NCBI GenBank assembly: GCA_946478235.1 | Contig: CAMLBF010000009.1 | Coordinates: 18,607-82,606 of the forward strand | Source: an uncultured Bartonella sp. | Lineage (GTDB): Bacteria; Pseudomonadota; Alphaproteobacteria; Rhizobiales; Rhizobiaceae | Direction: 5' to 3' | DNA: 64,000 nucleotides | Shown here: one piece after another, positions 25,766-35,716 of the stretch | Layout of the letters: every line of letters starts with the position of its first letter | Numbering within the stretch: the stretch's first letter is position 1 | Made by a program: the position numbers and the translations under genes | The notes under the pieces: model-generated | Database searches by the model: none | Seen by the model: only the letters and a program-made list of their open reading frames with translations | Told to the model about the DNA's origin: nothing

Positions 25766-27040
25766 TTAAGAATTTTCCACCCATTCCGGCACATGATCCA
25801 GCCCGATAATATCGTCATAGCTTGGACGTGCACGAATTATAGAAAACTGATCCTCTTGCACCATGACTTCCGGTATCAAAGGCCGCGTATTATAAGTACT
25901 TGCCATAACAGCACCATAAGCGCCGCCGCCACAAACAACCAGAAGATCACCGGCTTCCGGTTTCGGAAGATAGCGCCCTAGCCCAAGGTAATCACCAGTT
26001 TCACAAACCGGCCCCACAATGTCAGCCTGTATCGGCTCATCATTTGCCGTTGGTTCCTTGGCCGGCATGATTGTGTGCCATGCGTCATACAATGTCGGAC
26101 GGATAAGATCATTCATTGCCGCGTCAACAATAACAAAATTGCGCCCAGCGCCATGTTTCAAATAGATAACCGATGTCACCAATATACCGGCATTGCCAAC
26201 AATATTGCGTCCAGGCTCCATAACGATTTCAACATCAAGCGGCTGAAAATGTTTTTTGACAATGGTGGCATATTGGGTTGGCGAAGGAGGAGGCGCATTG
26301 TCGTTACGATAAACAATGCCAAGACCGCCGCCTACATCAACGTGGCGAATATCATGACCATCATGACGCAGTGTTGTTATAAACTCTCGCACCAGAGCAA
26401 AAGCATCGTCAAAAGGCTGCAAATCGCATATTTGACTACCGATATGCACATCAACGCCATGAACATCCAATCCCGGCAATTGAGCGGCCTTTTCATAGAC
26501 ATCACGGGCAACAGCCAATGGAATACCAAATTTATTCTCAGATTTACCGGTTGATATTTTCTTATGGGTTTTGGCATCAACATTCGGGTTAATACGAAGC
26601 GAAACACGCGCTGTTTTGCCCAGTGCTACGGCACGAGATGATAATTGCTCAAGCTCTGGTTCTGACTCGGCATTAAAACAATGAATATCGTGTCCAAGTG
26701 CAAAATCTATCTCGTCTTGTGTTTTCCCAACGCCTGAATAAACTATGCGGTGGGCAGGTATACCTGCGGCCAATGCACGTCGCATTTCACCACCCGACAC
26801 AACATCTGCACCGGCACCTTTTTTAGCCAGTAATGTTAAAACAGCCTGATTGGAATTTGCCTTCAACGCATAGGCAACCAGCGCACGCGTATCAGAAAAT
26901 GCCTGACAATATTCCTCAAACTGCGTGCTGATTGCTGTCGCCGAATAACAATAGAATGGTGTGGCTACTTTTTTCTGAATATCTGTAAGCTTCACACCTT
27001 CAGCATGAAAGACGCCGTTTTTATACCCGAACGTGTTCAA
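25766..27040 (-). CDS. lysA: Diaminopimelate decarboxylase
   Basis: A 424-residue PLP enzyme making lysine from meso-diaminopimelate. The PLP lysine is in YALKANSNQAVL (about residue 60), the HIGSQI motif near 200, GGGLGIVY near 240, the EPGRNIVG phosphate site near 284 and the partner-subunit cysteine in GPVCETGDYL near 350. It starts with TTG at 27040, directly after the lptM stop; AGAGG sits 6-7 bases upstream and no ATG is near, so the TTG is well supported. Translational coupling with lptM is likely. The same start residues (NTFGYKNGVFHAEGV) fit rhizobial LysA. Confidence 0.96.
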   Translation of the reverse strand: MNTFGYKNGVFHAEGVKLTDIQKKVATPFYCYSATAISTQFEEYCQAFSDTRALVAYALKANSNQAVLTLLAKKGAGADVVSGGEMRRALAAGIPAHRIVYSGVGKTQDEIDFALGHDIHCFNAESEPELEQLSSRAVALGKTARVSLRINPNVDAKTHKKISTGKSENKFGIPLAVARDVYEKAAQLPGLDVHGVDVHIGSQICDLQPFDDAFALVREFITTLRHDGHDIRHVDVGGGLGIVYRNDNAPPPSPTQYATIVKKHFQPLDVEIVMEPGRNIVGNAGILVTSVIYLKHGAGRNFVIVDAAMNDLIRPTLYDAWHTIMPAKEPTANDEPIQADIVGPVCETGDYLGLGRYLPKPEAGDLLVVCGGGAYGAVMASTYNTRPLIPEVMVQEDQFSIIRARPSYDDIIGLDHVPEWVENS

Positions 27041-27229
27041 TTAATGCCTCTGCTTAATTAGACCATCAAGAATAAATGGCTTATTTTCCTTTGGCTTTTC
27101 AACCTTTTTGCCATCGGAATTTTCGATCATGCTGGATGGCGGCGGCTCCAAGGGGCCTTTACGTCCACAACCGGCCAAAGCCGCGCCACAAATTGTGACA
27201 ATGATTAAACCCGTCAGAGTTTTTTTCAT
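27041..27229 (-). CDS. lptM: LptM-like small lipoprotein
   Basis: A 62-residue lipoprotein with signal MKKTLTGLIIVTICGAALAGCGRKGPLEPPP. The lipobox ALAGC and the directly following GRKGPLEPPP are the hallmark of the LptM (YifL) family, which in E. coli stabilises the LPS-assembly complex LptDE. Position between argH and lysA is conserved in proteobacteria. Start ATG 27229 gives a clean signal peptide; longer frames upstream would not. Confidence 0.9.
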   Translation of the reverse strand: MKKTLTGLIIVTICGAALAGCGRKGPLEPPPSSMIENSDGKKVEKPKENKPFILDGLIKQRH

Positions 27230-27293
27230 GATCCCGTCTCTTTCAAAAATAGTGCTGCACGCATCTTGTCTCTTGTCTGTGTAGCGTTGTCTT

Positions 27294-28694
27294 TCAGGCT
27301 TTGGCAAGGCGTTTTTTCCAATATTCAATTTGATGACGCACCTCTTGTGGTGCGGTTCCACCATAGCTTTTACGACTTTGCACGGATTTCTCGACACTTA
27401 AGACATCAAAGACATCTGCCGTAATATCGGGATGAATGGTTTTAAGGTCATCAAGTGTCAAATCAGAAAGATCACATTGTTTCTTTTCTGCCAAGGCAAC
27501 GGCATGACCGGTGACATGATGCGCCTCACGGAAAGGTAGACCCAACTGGCGAACCAACCAATCTGCCAAATCTGTTGCTGTCGAAAAACCTGAACCAGCG
27601 GCTTTTTTCATAACATTCTGATTAACGCTCAAATCGCCAATCATTCCTGTCATGGCTGCAAGGGAAAGCTCCAATGACTGGGCGGCATCAAACACCTGTT
27701 CTTTGTCTTCCTGCATATCCTTGGAATAAGCGAGCGGTAAACCCTTCATAATCGTCAATAGAGCTATTAATGATCCATTGATACGTCCGGTTTTTGCCCG
27801 AACAAGTTCTGCCGCATCAGGATTTTTTTTCTGAGGCATAATGGAAGACCCAGTAGAAAAAGAATCTGACAAACGAATAAAATTGAACTGTGCGGTTGAC
27901 CAAATAACAATTTCTTCAGCAAGTCGGGAAAGGTGCGTTGCACAAATAGATGCAGCACTTAGAAACTCCAACGCAAAATCACGGTCGGATACACTATCAA
28001 TGGAATTGCGCGTTGGTTCCCTGAATCCTAATGCTTTGGCTGTCATAAAACGGTCGGTCGGAAAGCTGGTTCCGGCCAAAGCTGCTGCACCTAATGGCGA
28101 CTCATTCATTCTTTCACGTGCATCTTGCATACGTGAGAGATCGCGGCCAAACATTTCGACATAAGCCATAAGGTGATGACCAAATGTAATCGGTTGAGCC
28201 ACTTGTAAATGGGTAAACCCCGGCATCAATGTTTCAACTTCTTTTTCGGCACGTTGAAGCAAGGTCACAATCAGATGTTTGATCGACTCGATTGTTTTAT
28301 CTGTTTCTTCCCGCACCCACAGCCTGAAATCCAACGCTACCTGATCATTGCGCGAACGTGCGGTGTGCAGCCTACCAGCAGCAGAACCAATGAGTTCGGC
28401 TAAACGTGCTTCTATATTCATATGAATATCTTCAAGCTTGCGGGAGAAATTGAATTTCCCACTATCGATTTCTGCCAGAATGGTTTTAAGGCCTTTTTCT
28501 ATCTCGTCATAATCAGCAGCAGAAATAATACCTTGAGCAGCCAACATGGCAGCGTGTGCGGCCGACCCTCTGATATCTTCCTTATAAAGCTTCTTATCAA
28601 AATCAATGGAAGCATTTATTTCTTCCATGATAGCTGCTGGCCCTGAGGCAAAACGTCCGCCCCACATTTGGTTGCTTGATCCACTGTTTGTCAT
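27294..28694 (-). CDS. argH: Argininosuccinate lyase
   Basis: A 466-residue enzyme splitting argininosuccinate into arginine and fumarate. It shows [11 protein letters not shown] at the start, [20 protein letters not shown] (about 112-131), [13 protein letters not shown] and the fumarase-superfamily signature [20 protein letters not shown] with its catalytic serine (about 284-303). ATG 28694 has GGGGGC upstream. It heads the argH-lptM-lysA-TIGR02302 operon and is divergent from tlpA with only 31 bp between the starts. argG is 9 kb away at 37.3 kb. Confidence 0.97.
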   Translation of the reverse strand: MTNSGSSNQMWGGRFASGPAAIMEEINASIDFDKKLYKEDIRGSAAHAAMLAAQGIISAADYDEIEKGLKTILAEIDSGKFNFSRKLEDIHMNIEARLAELIGSAAGRLHTARSRNDQVALDFRLWVREETDKTIESIKHLIVTLLQRAEKEVETLMPGFTHLQVAQPITFGHHLMAYVEMFGRDLSRMQDARERMNESPLGAAALAGTSFPTDRFMTAKALGFREPTRNSIDSVSDRDFALEFLSAASICATHLSRLAEEIVIWSTAQFNFIRLSDSFSTGSSIMPQKKNPDAAELVRAKTGRINGSLIALLTIMKGLPLAYSKDMQEDKEQVFDAAQSLELSLAAMTGMIGDLSVNQNVMKKAAGSGFSTATDLADWLVRQLGLPFREAHHVTGHAVALAEKKQCDLSDLTLDDLKTIHPDITADVFDVLSVEKSVQSRKSYGGTAPQEVRHQIEYWKKRLAKA

Positions 28695-28725
28695 ATATGT
28701 TAGCCCCCATCGAAAGGACGAAAAA

Positions 28726-29427
28726 ATGGTTGCAAGAATTTTTCAATACGCAAAAATTGCTGGTAAATTCCGGCAGAAAATTGCCATCGCCTCTATCAGC
28801 GTTCTCAGCATATACGCGATAATAGTAGGGTCTGACAACCAACTTCGCTACTTTCCTTCACTGATAACAAGTGCCCATGCAGAAGAAAGTGATCACTGCG
28901 TCCTACAGCAGGAAAAGATAACCGCTCTAAAGCAATCTGCAAATGGATTTTTTAAAAATATGCGCTTTCCTGACAATGCTTATGATACACGTAAGCTATC
29001 TTTCAAAGATGCTACTGGCAAAGACCATACTCTGGCAGAATTTGGCGGCAAAACCTTATTGGTTAATCTTTGGGCCAGTTGGTGCGTTCCATGCCGTACA
29101 GAAATGCCGGAATTATCCAATTTAAAACGCAATATGCCAAGCGACCATTTTGATGTTATTGCCATCAACATTGATAAAACAGCTTCCGATGACAAGGTTA
29201 AGGCATTTCTTTCCAGTATTCATGCCGATAATATCGTTTTCTATCGCGACCAATCCATGGAAATATTCAACGATTTACGTAAACAGGGTTTGGCGCTTGG
29301 GCTTCCTATCACTATGCTGGTTGATAAAAATGGTTGCCTTCTTGCTTCCTATAATGGGTCTGCCCCGTGGAGCAATAGTGACTCCGAAACACTGATGAAG
29401 ACAGCTGTAAAACAGGATTTGCAATAG
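28726..29427 (+). CDS. tlpA: TlpA-like membrane-anchored thioredoxin
   Basis: A 233-residue thiol-disulfide protein facing the periplasm. A hydrophobic N-terminal segment ([15 protein letters not shown], about residues 19-33) anchors or exports it, and the thioredoxin domain (about 90-230) has the active site [15 protein letters not shown] (cysteines near residues 122 and 125) and the cis-proline region GLPITMLVD. TlpA proteins keep copper-chaperone and cytochrome c maturation thiols reduced. ATG 28726 has AAGGA upstream, and in-frame earlier codons overlap argH and can be ignored. The argH/tlpA divergent pair is standard in rhizobia. Confidence 0.92.
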   Translation: MVARIFQYAKIAGKFRQKIAIASISVLSIYAIIVGSDNQLRYFPSLITSAHAEESDHCVLQQEKITALKQSANGFFKNMRFPDNAYDTRKLSFKDATGKDHTLAEFGGKTLLVNLWASWCVPCRTEMPELSNLKRNMPSDHFDVIAINIDKTASDDKVKAFLSSIHADNIVFYRDQSMEIFNDLRKQGLALGLPITMLVDKNGCLLASYNGSAPWSNSDSETLMKTAVKQDLQ

Positions 29428-29430
29428 AAA

Positions 29431-29446
29431 TTTGTTTTAAAACAAA
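29431..29446. terminator. Palindrome after tlpA
   Basis: TTTGTTTTAAAACAAA is a perfect 16-bp palindrome four bases after the tlpA stop, between convergent tlpA and yaiI. It is AU-rich and has no terminal loop, so as a terminator it is weak. Confidence 0.3.
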
Positions 29447-29473
29447 GTGCCTCATTGATATTTCAGCACTGTC

Positions 29474-29956
29474 TTACCCCATACTTGTGTTATAACCGCG
29501 GCGCTTCAAGCGTTGAACCGCAAGATCAAGTGCTGAGAGAAAGGCAGAACGATCACGTGGTGAAAACGGACGGGGACCACCGGTAATCATACCCCCTTCG
29601 CGAAGATGTTCCATCAGATTGCGTGTCGCAAGAGCCTGACCAACAGTTACCGCATCAAATAACCGGCCTGTTGGCGCAATAGCGACAGCATTATTTTTGA
29701 CCACACGGTCAGCCAAAGGCACATCATTGGTTATGACAATACTGGCCTCATCAACATGGTCGGCTATCCAGTCATCTGCCTTATTCAGCCCCTGTTCAAC
29801 AATGATAACCTCGATAAAATCCTCTCTTGGCACACGAATATAATTGTTAGCCACCACAAAGGTTTTGATGCCATAGCGTTCCGCAACACGATAGGCTTCA
29901 TCCTTAACCGGGCACGCATCGGCATCAATGTATAAAGTTATCGGTCGTTGGTTCAT
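29474..29956 (-). CDS. YaiI/YqxD family protein (UPF0178)
   Basis: A 160-residue protein of the DUF188 family, NYN/PIN-like nuclease fold by published fold predictions as I recall. YIDADACPVKDEAYRVAERYG (given as YIDADACPVKDEAYR at the start), VITNDVPLADRVV and GGPRPFSPRDRSAFLSALD are diagnostic. The conserved aspartates in DADACP and TNDVPLAD would form an acidic active centre, but the substrate is unknown. It starts at ATG 29956, overlapping the end of the yihY-family gene by 32 bp. Confidence 0.9.
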   Translation of the reverse strand: MNQRPITLYIDADACPVKDEAYRVAERYGIKTFVVANNYIRVPREDFIEVIIVEQGLNKADDWIADHVDEASIVITNDVPLADRVVKNNAVAIAPTGRLFDAVTVGQALATRNLMEHLREGGMITGGPRPFSPRDRSAFLSALDLAVQRLKRRGYNTSMG

Positions 29957-30872
29957 CTTCGCCTTGCTGTTCTGCGCTTTGCTCGTCTTGTTCCTGCTGT
30001 TGCACGATTGCCCGTACAAGTTGTCCCGGTTGTTGCTGACGGTTGCGATAAAACATGATTGCCGCATTCATTTCGCCACCAAGAATAAAAATTGCGCTTA
30101 ACATATAAAGAAAAATAATGGCCACCATGATTGATGCCAATCCAGCATAGGTGGAAACATAGTTTGCAAATGTTGCCAGATATTGGGCAAACACCATGGA
30201 CGCAACAACCCAGACAAGCATTGTCACAGCTATACCTGGTAGAATATCCGTTAATTTGCGTTTTCCTGCCGGCAACCATTTGTGTGCCACAAGCAAGCTA
30301 ACAAACAACACCACCACCGCAATTGCATAACGCCAGATTCGTATTGTACCAACATATTGCGCCACAGCAGGATAATCATGCTGGACAATATTGATAACCA
30401 AAGGTGCGAGAACCAATAAAAAGCTAATCACCATCAGGCCGATAGTGCCAACTATAACAAAGAACAAACTTTGAAACCGGCAAAAAAATATGCTGCGTTT
30501 ATCAACCACTCGATAGGCACGGTTTAATGCTGTGCGCAAAGCCTCAACACCATTGGAAGCAAAATAGGCTGTGCCGATAACCGAGATTGTCAACAATCCG
30601 CTCCGCTGGATTGTCATGACATTAATAACTTCTTTTACAATAGGGGTGGCAATGGCATCAGGCAGCATTTTTAACAGAGCGTTGACACTTTGCTGCGTGT
30701 AAGCGCGCGCGCCCACGAAACTGGCAAGCGATGTTGCAAAAATAAGAAATGGAAACAGTGCGAGCAGCCCCGATAATGCCACATGACTGGCAAATGCACT
30801 ACCAGAATCACGGAAATAATGGCTAACCGCATTATACAGAATGCGCCAGCTATAGCGGAAAGGTCGCAACAT
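29925..30872 (-). CDS. YihY/BrkB family inner-membrane protein
   Basis: A 315-residue membrane protein with about six hydrophobic helices. The family segments FASHVALSGLLALFPFLIFA (about 29-48), GTAYFASNGVEALRTALNRAY (about 121-141, split here as GTAYFASNGVEA and LRTALNRAY) and the final GGEMNAAIMFYR are seen. The protein was once called ribonuclease BN in error; its real role is unclear, and BrkB was linked to serum resistance in Bordetella. The C-terminal 30 residues are glutamine- and acid-rich. yaiI overlaps its 3' end. Confidence 0.9.
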   Translation of the reverse strand: MLRPFRYSWRILYNAVSHYFRDSGSAFASHVALSGLLALFPFLIFATSLASFVGARAYTQQSVNALLKMLPDAIATPIVKEVINVMTIQRSGLLTISVIGTAYFASNGVEALRTALNRAYRVVDKRSIFFCRFQSLFFVIVGTIGLMVISFLLVLAPLVINIVQHDYPAVAQYVGTIRIWRYAIAVVVLFVSLLVAHKWLPAGKRKLTDILPGIAVTMLVWVVASMVFAQYLATFANYVSTYAGLASIMVAIIFLYMLSAIFILGGEMNAAIMFYRNRQQQPGQLVRAIVQQQEQDEQSAEQQGEDEPTTDNFIH

Positions 30873-31083
30873 AAACGTCAGTTCTTTCTTTATAACCGTA
30901 TTCTACCACAAAAGTGCATCTTGGACACAGATTCCCATATTGTATAAAAATTATTTTTCTTGAATGCAATTTTTTGCCGAAACCTGATCTATCTATTAGT
31001 TTATCCGTTTACATAACGTGATGCATATCGAAATCTGGATTACCTTGTCTTACAATTCGTACTAATCGTCAGGATAAAGAAAA

Positions 31084-31644
31084 ATGGTTAAGCTTAATAA
31101 AATTTACACGAAGACCGGAGATGACGGAACAACAGGCCTTGTAAACGGTCCTCGACGTTCAAAAGCAGACTTGCGTGTTGAAGCGTATGGTACAGTGGAT
31201 GAAGCAAATGCTGCCATTGGCATTGCGCGCCTTGAAACAACAGGTGAATTGAATGACATGCTTGGCCTTATCCAAAACGATCTTTTTGATCTTGGATCAG
31301 ACCTTGCCTCTCCGTTAGACAATGCAGAACAGCCAAGCTTGCGTATTATTGCAAGCCAGACAAAACGTCTCGAAGATGAAATTGACCGGTTAAATGAATT
31401 GCTTACGCCGCTGACATCCTTTGTTCTTCCCGGTGGATCACCAGCCTCAGCCCATCTACATTTGGCACGCACCATTGCGCGCAGGGCAGAACGGGCTATG
31501 GTTACCTTGAGCGCCAAGGAAAATGTCAACAAGGAAGCACTCATCTATATCAATCGTCTATCGGATTTTCTTTTTGTTGCTGCGCGTTATGCAAATAATG
31601 TTGGCAAAGGCGATGTATTGTGGGTACCCGGCCAAAATAGATAA
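31084..31644 (+). CDS. PduO-type cob(I)alamin adenosyltransferase
   Basis: A 186-residue enzyme transferring adenosyl from ATP to cob(I)alamin. The ATP-binding start IYTKTGDDGTTGL (residues 7-19), VEAYGTVDEANAAIG (about 32-46) and the helical core with TFVLPGG-like SFVLPGGSPASAHLHLARTIARRAER (split as SFVLPGGSPASAHL and HLARTIARRAER) are typical. Its presence means the organism uses adenosylcobalamin, relevant to the riboswitch-like element at 10.1 kb. It stands alone with a 211-bp upstream gap. Confidence 0.95.
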   Translation: MVKLNKIYTKTGDDGTTGLVNGPRRSKADLRVEAYGTVDEANAAIGIARLETTGELNDMLGLIQNDLFDLGSDLASPLDNAEQPSLRIIASQTKRLEDEIDRLNELLTPLTSFVLPGGSPASAHLHLARTIARRAERAMVTLSAKENVNKEALIYINRLSDFLFVAARYANNVGKGDVLWVPGQNR

Positions 31645-31977
31645 AGAAAAAATAGATGATGGCAAAATAGGTAATGTTACAATGCTATCTCAAGATAGTA
31701 TGTAGTACTTGTCTATAGGCTGCATGATCGAAATGACTAAAAGTGCGATGAATTATTGATTGACCGCTTTTACCGGTTATGCAGCATCCATTTATAACAA
31801 TGAAACTGTTTAAACGCTTATAAGGCTGATGAATTTTTAGCAAATATCCATGCGAAATTGTGTTATCTTAAGGATAACAGCCAATAAAAAAGTTGCCTTC
31901 AGCAATCAAGCTTGAGGCAACTTTTCGTATTAGATAATGCGCAAATGATTTTGCCAATAAGAGCAAAACACCAGATA
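31645..31977. other. Intergenic region with two inverted repeats
   Basis: About 330 bp between convergent genes. It contains TGTTATC-TTAAG-GATAACA (31861-31879) and the stronger hairpin at 31888-31925. No gene is visible. Confidence 0.5.
31888..31925 (-). terminator. Hairpin terminator after the MFS transporter gene
   Basis: AAAAGTTGCCT pairs with AGGCAACTTTT around a 16-base internal loop. On the minus strand it runs into TTTTTATTGG, about 50 bp after the transporter stop; on the plus strand the adenosyltransferase transcript could also end here. Confidence 0.7.
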
Positions 31978-33258
31978 TTAGTCTTGCAATACGCGGCCAC
32001 GTGTTTCAGGCAGCATAAATGCAGCAAGGAAGAACAGGCTATAAGCCCCCGCCGCAAATATTGCCACAGCGTTTCCTAAGCCGACTTGCGAAGATAAGTA
32101 ACCGACAAATGTCGGGAACAAAGCGCCCAGACCTCTTCCGAAATTGTAACAGAAACCCTGACCTGATCCGCGCAAACGGGTAGGAAACAACTCTGTTAGA
32201 AATGCACCCATACCAGAGAAATAGCCCGACGAGAAAAAGCCAAGTGGAAAGCCTAAAAACCATAACATCGTGTTAGAAAATGGAATAAGCGTATAAACCA
32301 GAACCACAACAATTGCACCAAGTGAAAACACAAGGAAAAGCATACGACGGCCAAATCTATCAGACATCCATGCGCCAACCAGATAACCAACAAATGAACC
32401 GACGATAAGGGTAAACAGATACCCTGTCGACGAAAGGATTGATAAGCCACGTTCTGTCGTCAAATACCGTGGAACCCAAGTTGTGATAGCATAATAGCCA
32501 CCTTGGCAACCAGCAGACGCAATCGAGGCAAATATTGTTGTCGACAAAATATCGCCTTTGAAAATTTCCCAAATTTTAGGGCTATGACCAGTTTTTTTAG
32601 CTTCCATACGTGTTTTTTTCGCTATTTCCGGTTCTTTCACATGGCGGCGGATATAAAAAATAAGAAGAGCGGGAAAAGCACCAACAACAAACATATAACG
32701 CCATGCTATTTCTGGATCGACAGCAGTGAAAAGAATAGCTTGCGCAAGAACAGCGCCACCCCACCCTATCGCATAACCAGCTTGAACACAGCCCACCGCG
32801 CGACCACGATATTGGGCACGAATGGTTTCACCCAGCAAAACGGCACCAGCCGCCCATTCGCCACCAAAGCCTAGTCCTAAAAGAGCGCGGAATATCATTA
32901 ATTGTTCAAAATTTTGCGCAAATGCACAGAGCAATGAAAAAACTGAAAACCAGATGATCGTTACTTGTAGTGTGATGACACGGCCAATACGGTCTGCAAA
33001 GAAACCAGCAAGCCAACCACCCACAGCAGAAGTAAGAAGTGTGATTGTAACAGCCATTCCGGCTGTTCCTTCTGCAATGTTCCACATAGCGATGATTGTG
33101 CCGATGACCAGCGGATAAATCATCACATCAAGTCCATCAAGTGCCCAACCAGCAGCACAAGCCCAAAACGTGCGCTTTTCATCGATATTCATATCACGAT
33201 AGAAAGCGGTTAAACTTGTATCTTCTACCTTTACAATTTTCATATCTTCACTGTGCAT
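31978..33258 (-). CDS. MFS transporter, metabolite:H+ symporter type
   Basis: A 426-residue major facilitator with 12 predicted helices. The MFS motifs are visible: GWLAGFFADRIGRVITL between helices 2 and 3, RALLGLGFGGEWAAGAVLLGE in helix 4 region, and the second-half repeat GAWMSDRFGRRML. GWALDGLDVMIYPLV at helix 1 is typical of the sialate or aromatic-acid symporter group, so the substrate is probably an organic acid. ATG 33258 has AAGGAG upstream. It has no catabolic partner next door; the gap of 534 bp upstream separates it from the dehydrogenase gene. Confidence 0.88.
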   Translation of the reverse strand: MHSEDMKIVKVEDTSLTAFYRDMNIDEKRTFWACAAGWALDGLDVMIYPLVIGTIIAMWNIAEGTAGMAVTITLLTSAVGGWLAGFFADRIGRVITLQVTIIWFSVFSLLCAFAQNFEQLMIFRALLGLGFGGEWAAGAVLLGETIRAQYRGRAVGCVQAGYAIGWGGAVLAQAILFTAVDPEIAWRYMFVVGAFPALLIFYIRRHVKEPEIAKKTRMEAKKTGHSPKIWEIFKGDILSTTIFASIASAGCQGGYYAITTWVPRYLTTERGLSILSSTGYLFTLIVGSFVGYLVGAWMSDRFGRRMLFLVFSLGAIVVVLVYTLIPFSNTMLWFLGFPLGFFSSGYFSGMGAFLTELFPTRLRGSGQGFCYNFGRGLGALFPTFVGYLSSQVGLGNAVAIFAAGAYSLFFLAAFMLPETRGRVLQD

Positions 33259-33792
33259 AACATCTCCTTATTCCCTCCATATTTTATGAAACAAAACATG
33301 GCTCCGCATCACATTTCCACATATGTTCCATGTTCCAATTCTTTCAAAAAAGGACGCACAAAACATCATGCAGAAAAATTCCATTCTTCACGAATGAAAT
33401 AACTTATCACTACTTCATGGATAAACCATCAATGAGCGTAAAAAAGCGTCTGAAATTCAAGATTTTAAACCAGTTTTTCGCTAAGTAGATTGCTTGAACG
33501 CGCTTTTAAAACCTTGATCTAGATTACCTTATTATATCACTAGTTTTATCAGCTAGCATACAAAACCCAAGCCAACAAATAATTTCATTATTTGCTCAAT
33601 GCCTTTCCCCGATTTTTGACTTGGCAAAGGCTTGATTATCCTATCGATATATTACCGCAATAGCTCCACCCAAATGCGCTTTAAGAATTTAAGTAGAGCT
33701 AAAAATACCAATCCGAAACTTTAAATCCTTGCCATTAATTTACGATACGAGTTTGTAAAATAACGGCTGGTGACCTGAAGACCTGATAGCAC
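33259..33792. other. Intergenic region upstream of the MFS gene
   Basis: About 530 bp, AT-rich, without a credible gene. The MFS promoter is presumably near 33300-33400 on the minus strand; I see no strong operator. Confidence 0.4.
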
Positions 33793-34800
33793 TCATATAC
33801 GCGTTTTTTCTGGGATAATGCGATCTGGTGGGCGGTGGTGATCAAAAAAAGCTCTTATATTTATGATGACTTTTTCACCCATATCCACCCGGCTTTCAAC
33901 AGTTGCCGAGCCCATATGAGGCAGCAATACCACTTTGCCTTGTCTTGCCAATTCAACCAAAGCAGGATTGAGGATTGGTTCCTTCTCAAAAACATCAAGA
34001 CCAGCGCCGGCAAGGCGTTCCTCACTTATCAGGCGGGTAAGAGCATCTTCATCAATAATTTCACCGCGAGCTGTATTTACAATATAGGCTGTCGGCTGCA
34101 TCAGCGACAAACGTTCTGCTGAAAGCAGGTGGTGTGTGGCTGAGGTTAAGGGGCAATTGACCGACACAATATCCATCTCTTTCAGCATATCATCAAGATT
34201 ATCCCAATAAACCGCCCCAAGTTGCTCTTCTATTTTTGTACTAACGCGATTACGATTATGATAATGTATGGAAAGACCAAACGATTTTGCCCGTTTTGCT
34301 ACGGCGGTACCGATACGCCCCATACCAATGATGCCAAGCTTTTTTCCCCATATACGGCGTCCCAACATCCAATCTGGTGACCAGCCAGGCCAAATACCAC
34401 TTTTATCAAGAATGTTTGTTCCCTCTACCAAACGGCGCGGCACAGCCAAAATAAGCGCCAATGTCATATCGGCCGTATCTTCCGTTTGAACATTCGGCGT
34501 ATTGGTGACGAGGATACCACGTTCCGTGGCGGCCTTTATGTCAATATTGTCGGTACCATTCCCAAAATTGGCAATAAGCTTCAAATTAGGGCCAGCATTA
34601 TCAAGCAAATCCTTATCAATAATATCGGAAATTGTTGGCACCAGCACATCCGCACGTTGTACTGCGGCGATCAATTGTTGGCGAGACATTGGACCATCAG
34701 TATCAACCAATACCGTGTCAAAAAGCTCGCTCATACGCTTCTCAATCTGATCCGGAAGCTTACGTGTTAAAATAATCAGCGGTTTTTTCTTGCTCTGCAT
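33793..34800 (-). CDS. D-2-hydroxyacid dehydrogenase (glyoxylate reductase-like)
   Basis: A 335-residue NAD(P)-dependent dehydrogenase. The Rossmann motif is GIIGMGRIGTAVAKRAKSFG (about residues 152-171), followed by HYHNRNR where an arginine instead of an acidic residue suggests NADPH preference. The catalytic triad is in NTARGEIIDEDAL (Arg, about 240), DVFEKEP (Glu, about 269) and LLPHMGSAT (His, about 288). ATG 34800 has GAGGA six bases upstream, better than the TTG at 34812. Likely substrate is glyoxylate or hydroxypyruvate, as in GyaR. It is divergent from the SH3 protein. Confidence 0.9.
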   Translation of the reverse strand: MQSKKKPLIILTRKLPDQIEKRMSELFDTVLVDTDGPMSRQQLIAAVQRADVLVPTISDIIDKDLLDNAGPNLKLIANFGNGTDNIDIKAATERGILVTNTPNVQTEDTADMTLALILAVPRRLVEGTNILDKSGIWPGWSPDWMLGRRIWGKKLGIIGMGRIGTAVAKRAKSFGLSIHYHNRNRVSTKIEEQLGAVYWDNLDDMLKEMDIVSVNCPLTSATHHLLSAERLSLMQPTAYIVNTARGEIIDEDALTRLISEERLAGAGLDVFEKEPILNPALVELARQGKVVLLPHMGSATVESRVDMGEKVIINIRAFFDHHRPPDRIIPEKTRI

Positions 34801-34942
34801 GCAAATCCTCAAAATATTTCTAACGTTTTGCCAAATCGTTGAGACCTCTTTAACCAGCTACATGTCATATGGACACCAGACTAGCGAGTCTGTCCTGTTT
34901 ATAGCAGAAATGCATCTAAATAACACAAAAGAAGAGAGGCCA

Positions 34943-35506
34943 ATGGTAGACAGTTCTGACTGGTTTCGATTTTCGACCATAATCGGCATTTTTGTATCTT
35001 TGTTAAGCTTGACTGCGATTATCACTCCAGCCACGACTTATGCGCAAGATGCGCCTGAAAATCTTGGTCCAAGTGGTCTTCCTTTGCCCCGTTTTGTTTC
35101 CATAAAACCAGCGCGTGTTAATGTTCGTGTTGGTCCAGGAAGAAACTATACCATTGTTTTTTCCTATCAAAAACAAGGGCTCCCTGTAGAAATTACCCAA
35201 GAATATGACCAGTGGCGAAAAATACGCGATTCTGATGGTGATGAGGGCTGGGTTTACCAATCGCTTCTGTCTGGGCGGCGCACTGCCATGATAACACCCT
35301 GGCAGAAAAATAAATCAAAACTAGCACCACTGCGCCGTCAGCCCAGTGAAAATGCAGCACTTGCCGCTGAATTGGAACCGGGTGTTCTTGGCACAATACA
35401 CCAATGTGACGGTACATGGTGTGAACTTGATATTGGCCATACAAGAGGCTGGATTACACAAGACCAGCTTTGGGGAGCCTATCCGGGTGAAAAGATAAAA
35501 AATTGA
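34943..35506 (+). CDS. Secreted protein with two bacterial SH3 domains
   Basis: A 187-residue protein with a signal or membrane segment (FSTIIGIFVSLLSLTAIITPA, here read as IIGIFVSLLSLTAII, about residues 11-25) and cleavage near TYA-QDAPEN. The mature part has one SH3b-like domain with VNVRVGPGRNYTIVFSYQKQG (split as VNVRVGPGRNYT and IVFSYQKQG) and DEGWVYQSLLSG, and a second ending WCELDIGHTRGWITQDQLWG. Such proteins bind peptidoglycan. ATG 34943 has GAGAGGCC upstream; the longer open frame from 34790 overlaps the divergent dehydrogenase and is ignored. Confidence 0.87.
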   Translation: MVDSSDWFRFSTIIGIFVSLLSLTAIITPATTYAQDAPENLGPSGLPLPRFVSIKPARVNVRVGPGRNYTIVFSYQKQGLPVEITQEYDQWRKIRDSDGDEGWVYQSLLSGRRTAMITPWQKNKSKLAPLRRQPSENAALAAELEPGVLGTIHQCDGTWCELDIGHTRGWITQDQLWGAYPGEKIKN

Positions 35507-35716
35507 CCGTAAATATGATTTTCCCCTCCATTTACAAAGCGATGAAAACGTCCATCACACGTAAAATGCAGGGGAAATATAGACTAAACGGTGTTACCCT
35601 ATTCAAAGCCTTTACAATTTGATGAACAACAAACCGAAAAGCTGATAATCTGGCATTATTTTTTAAAATGACAGTTGGTAATCAAATAATCTGATTATAG
35701 GATTGTTCTTATCCTA

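Noticed and set aside
28110..28125. CTTTCACGTGCATC inside argH as a parS site
   Set aside because: Only the left half and CACGTG agree; the right arm GAAAC is lost.
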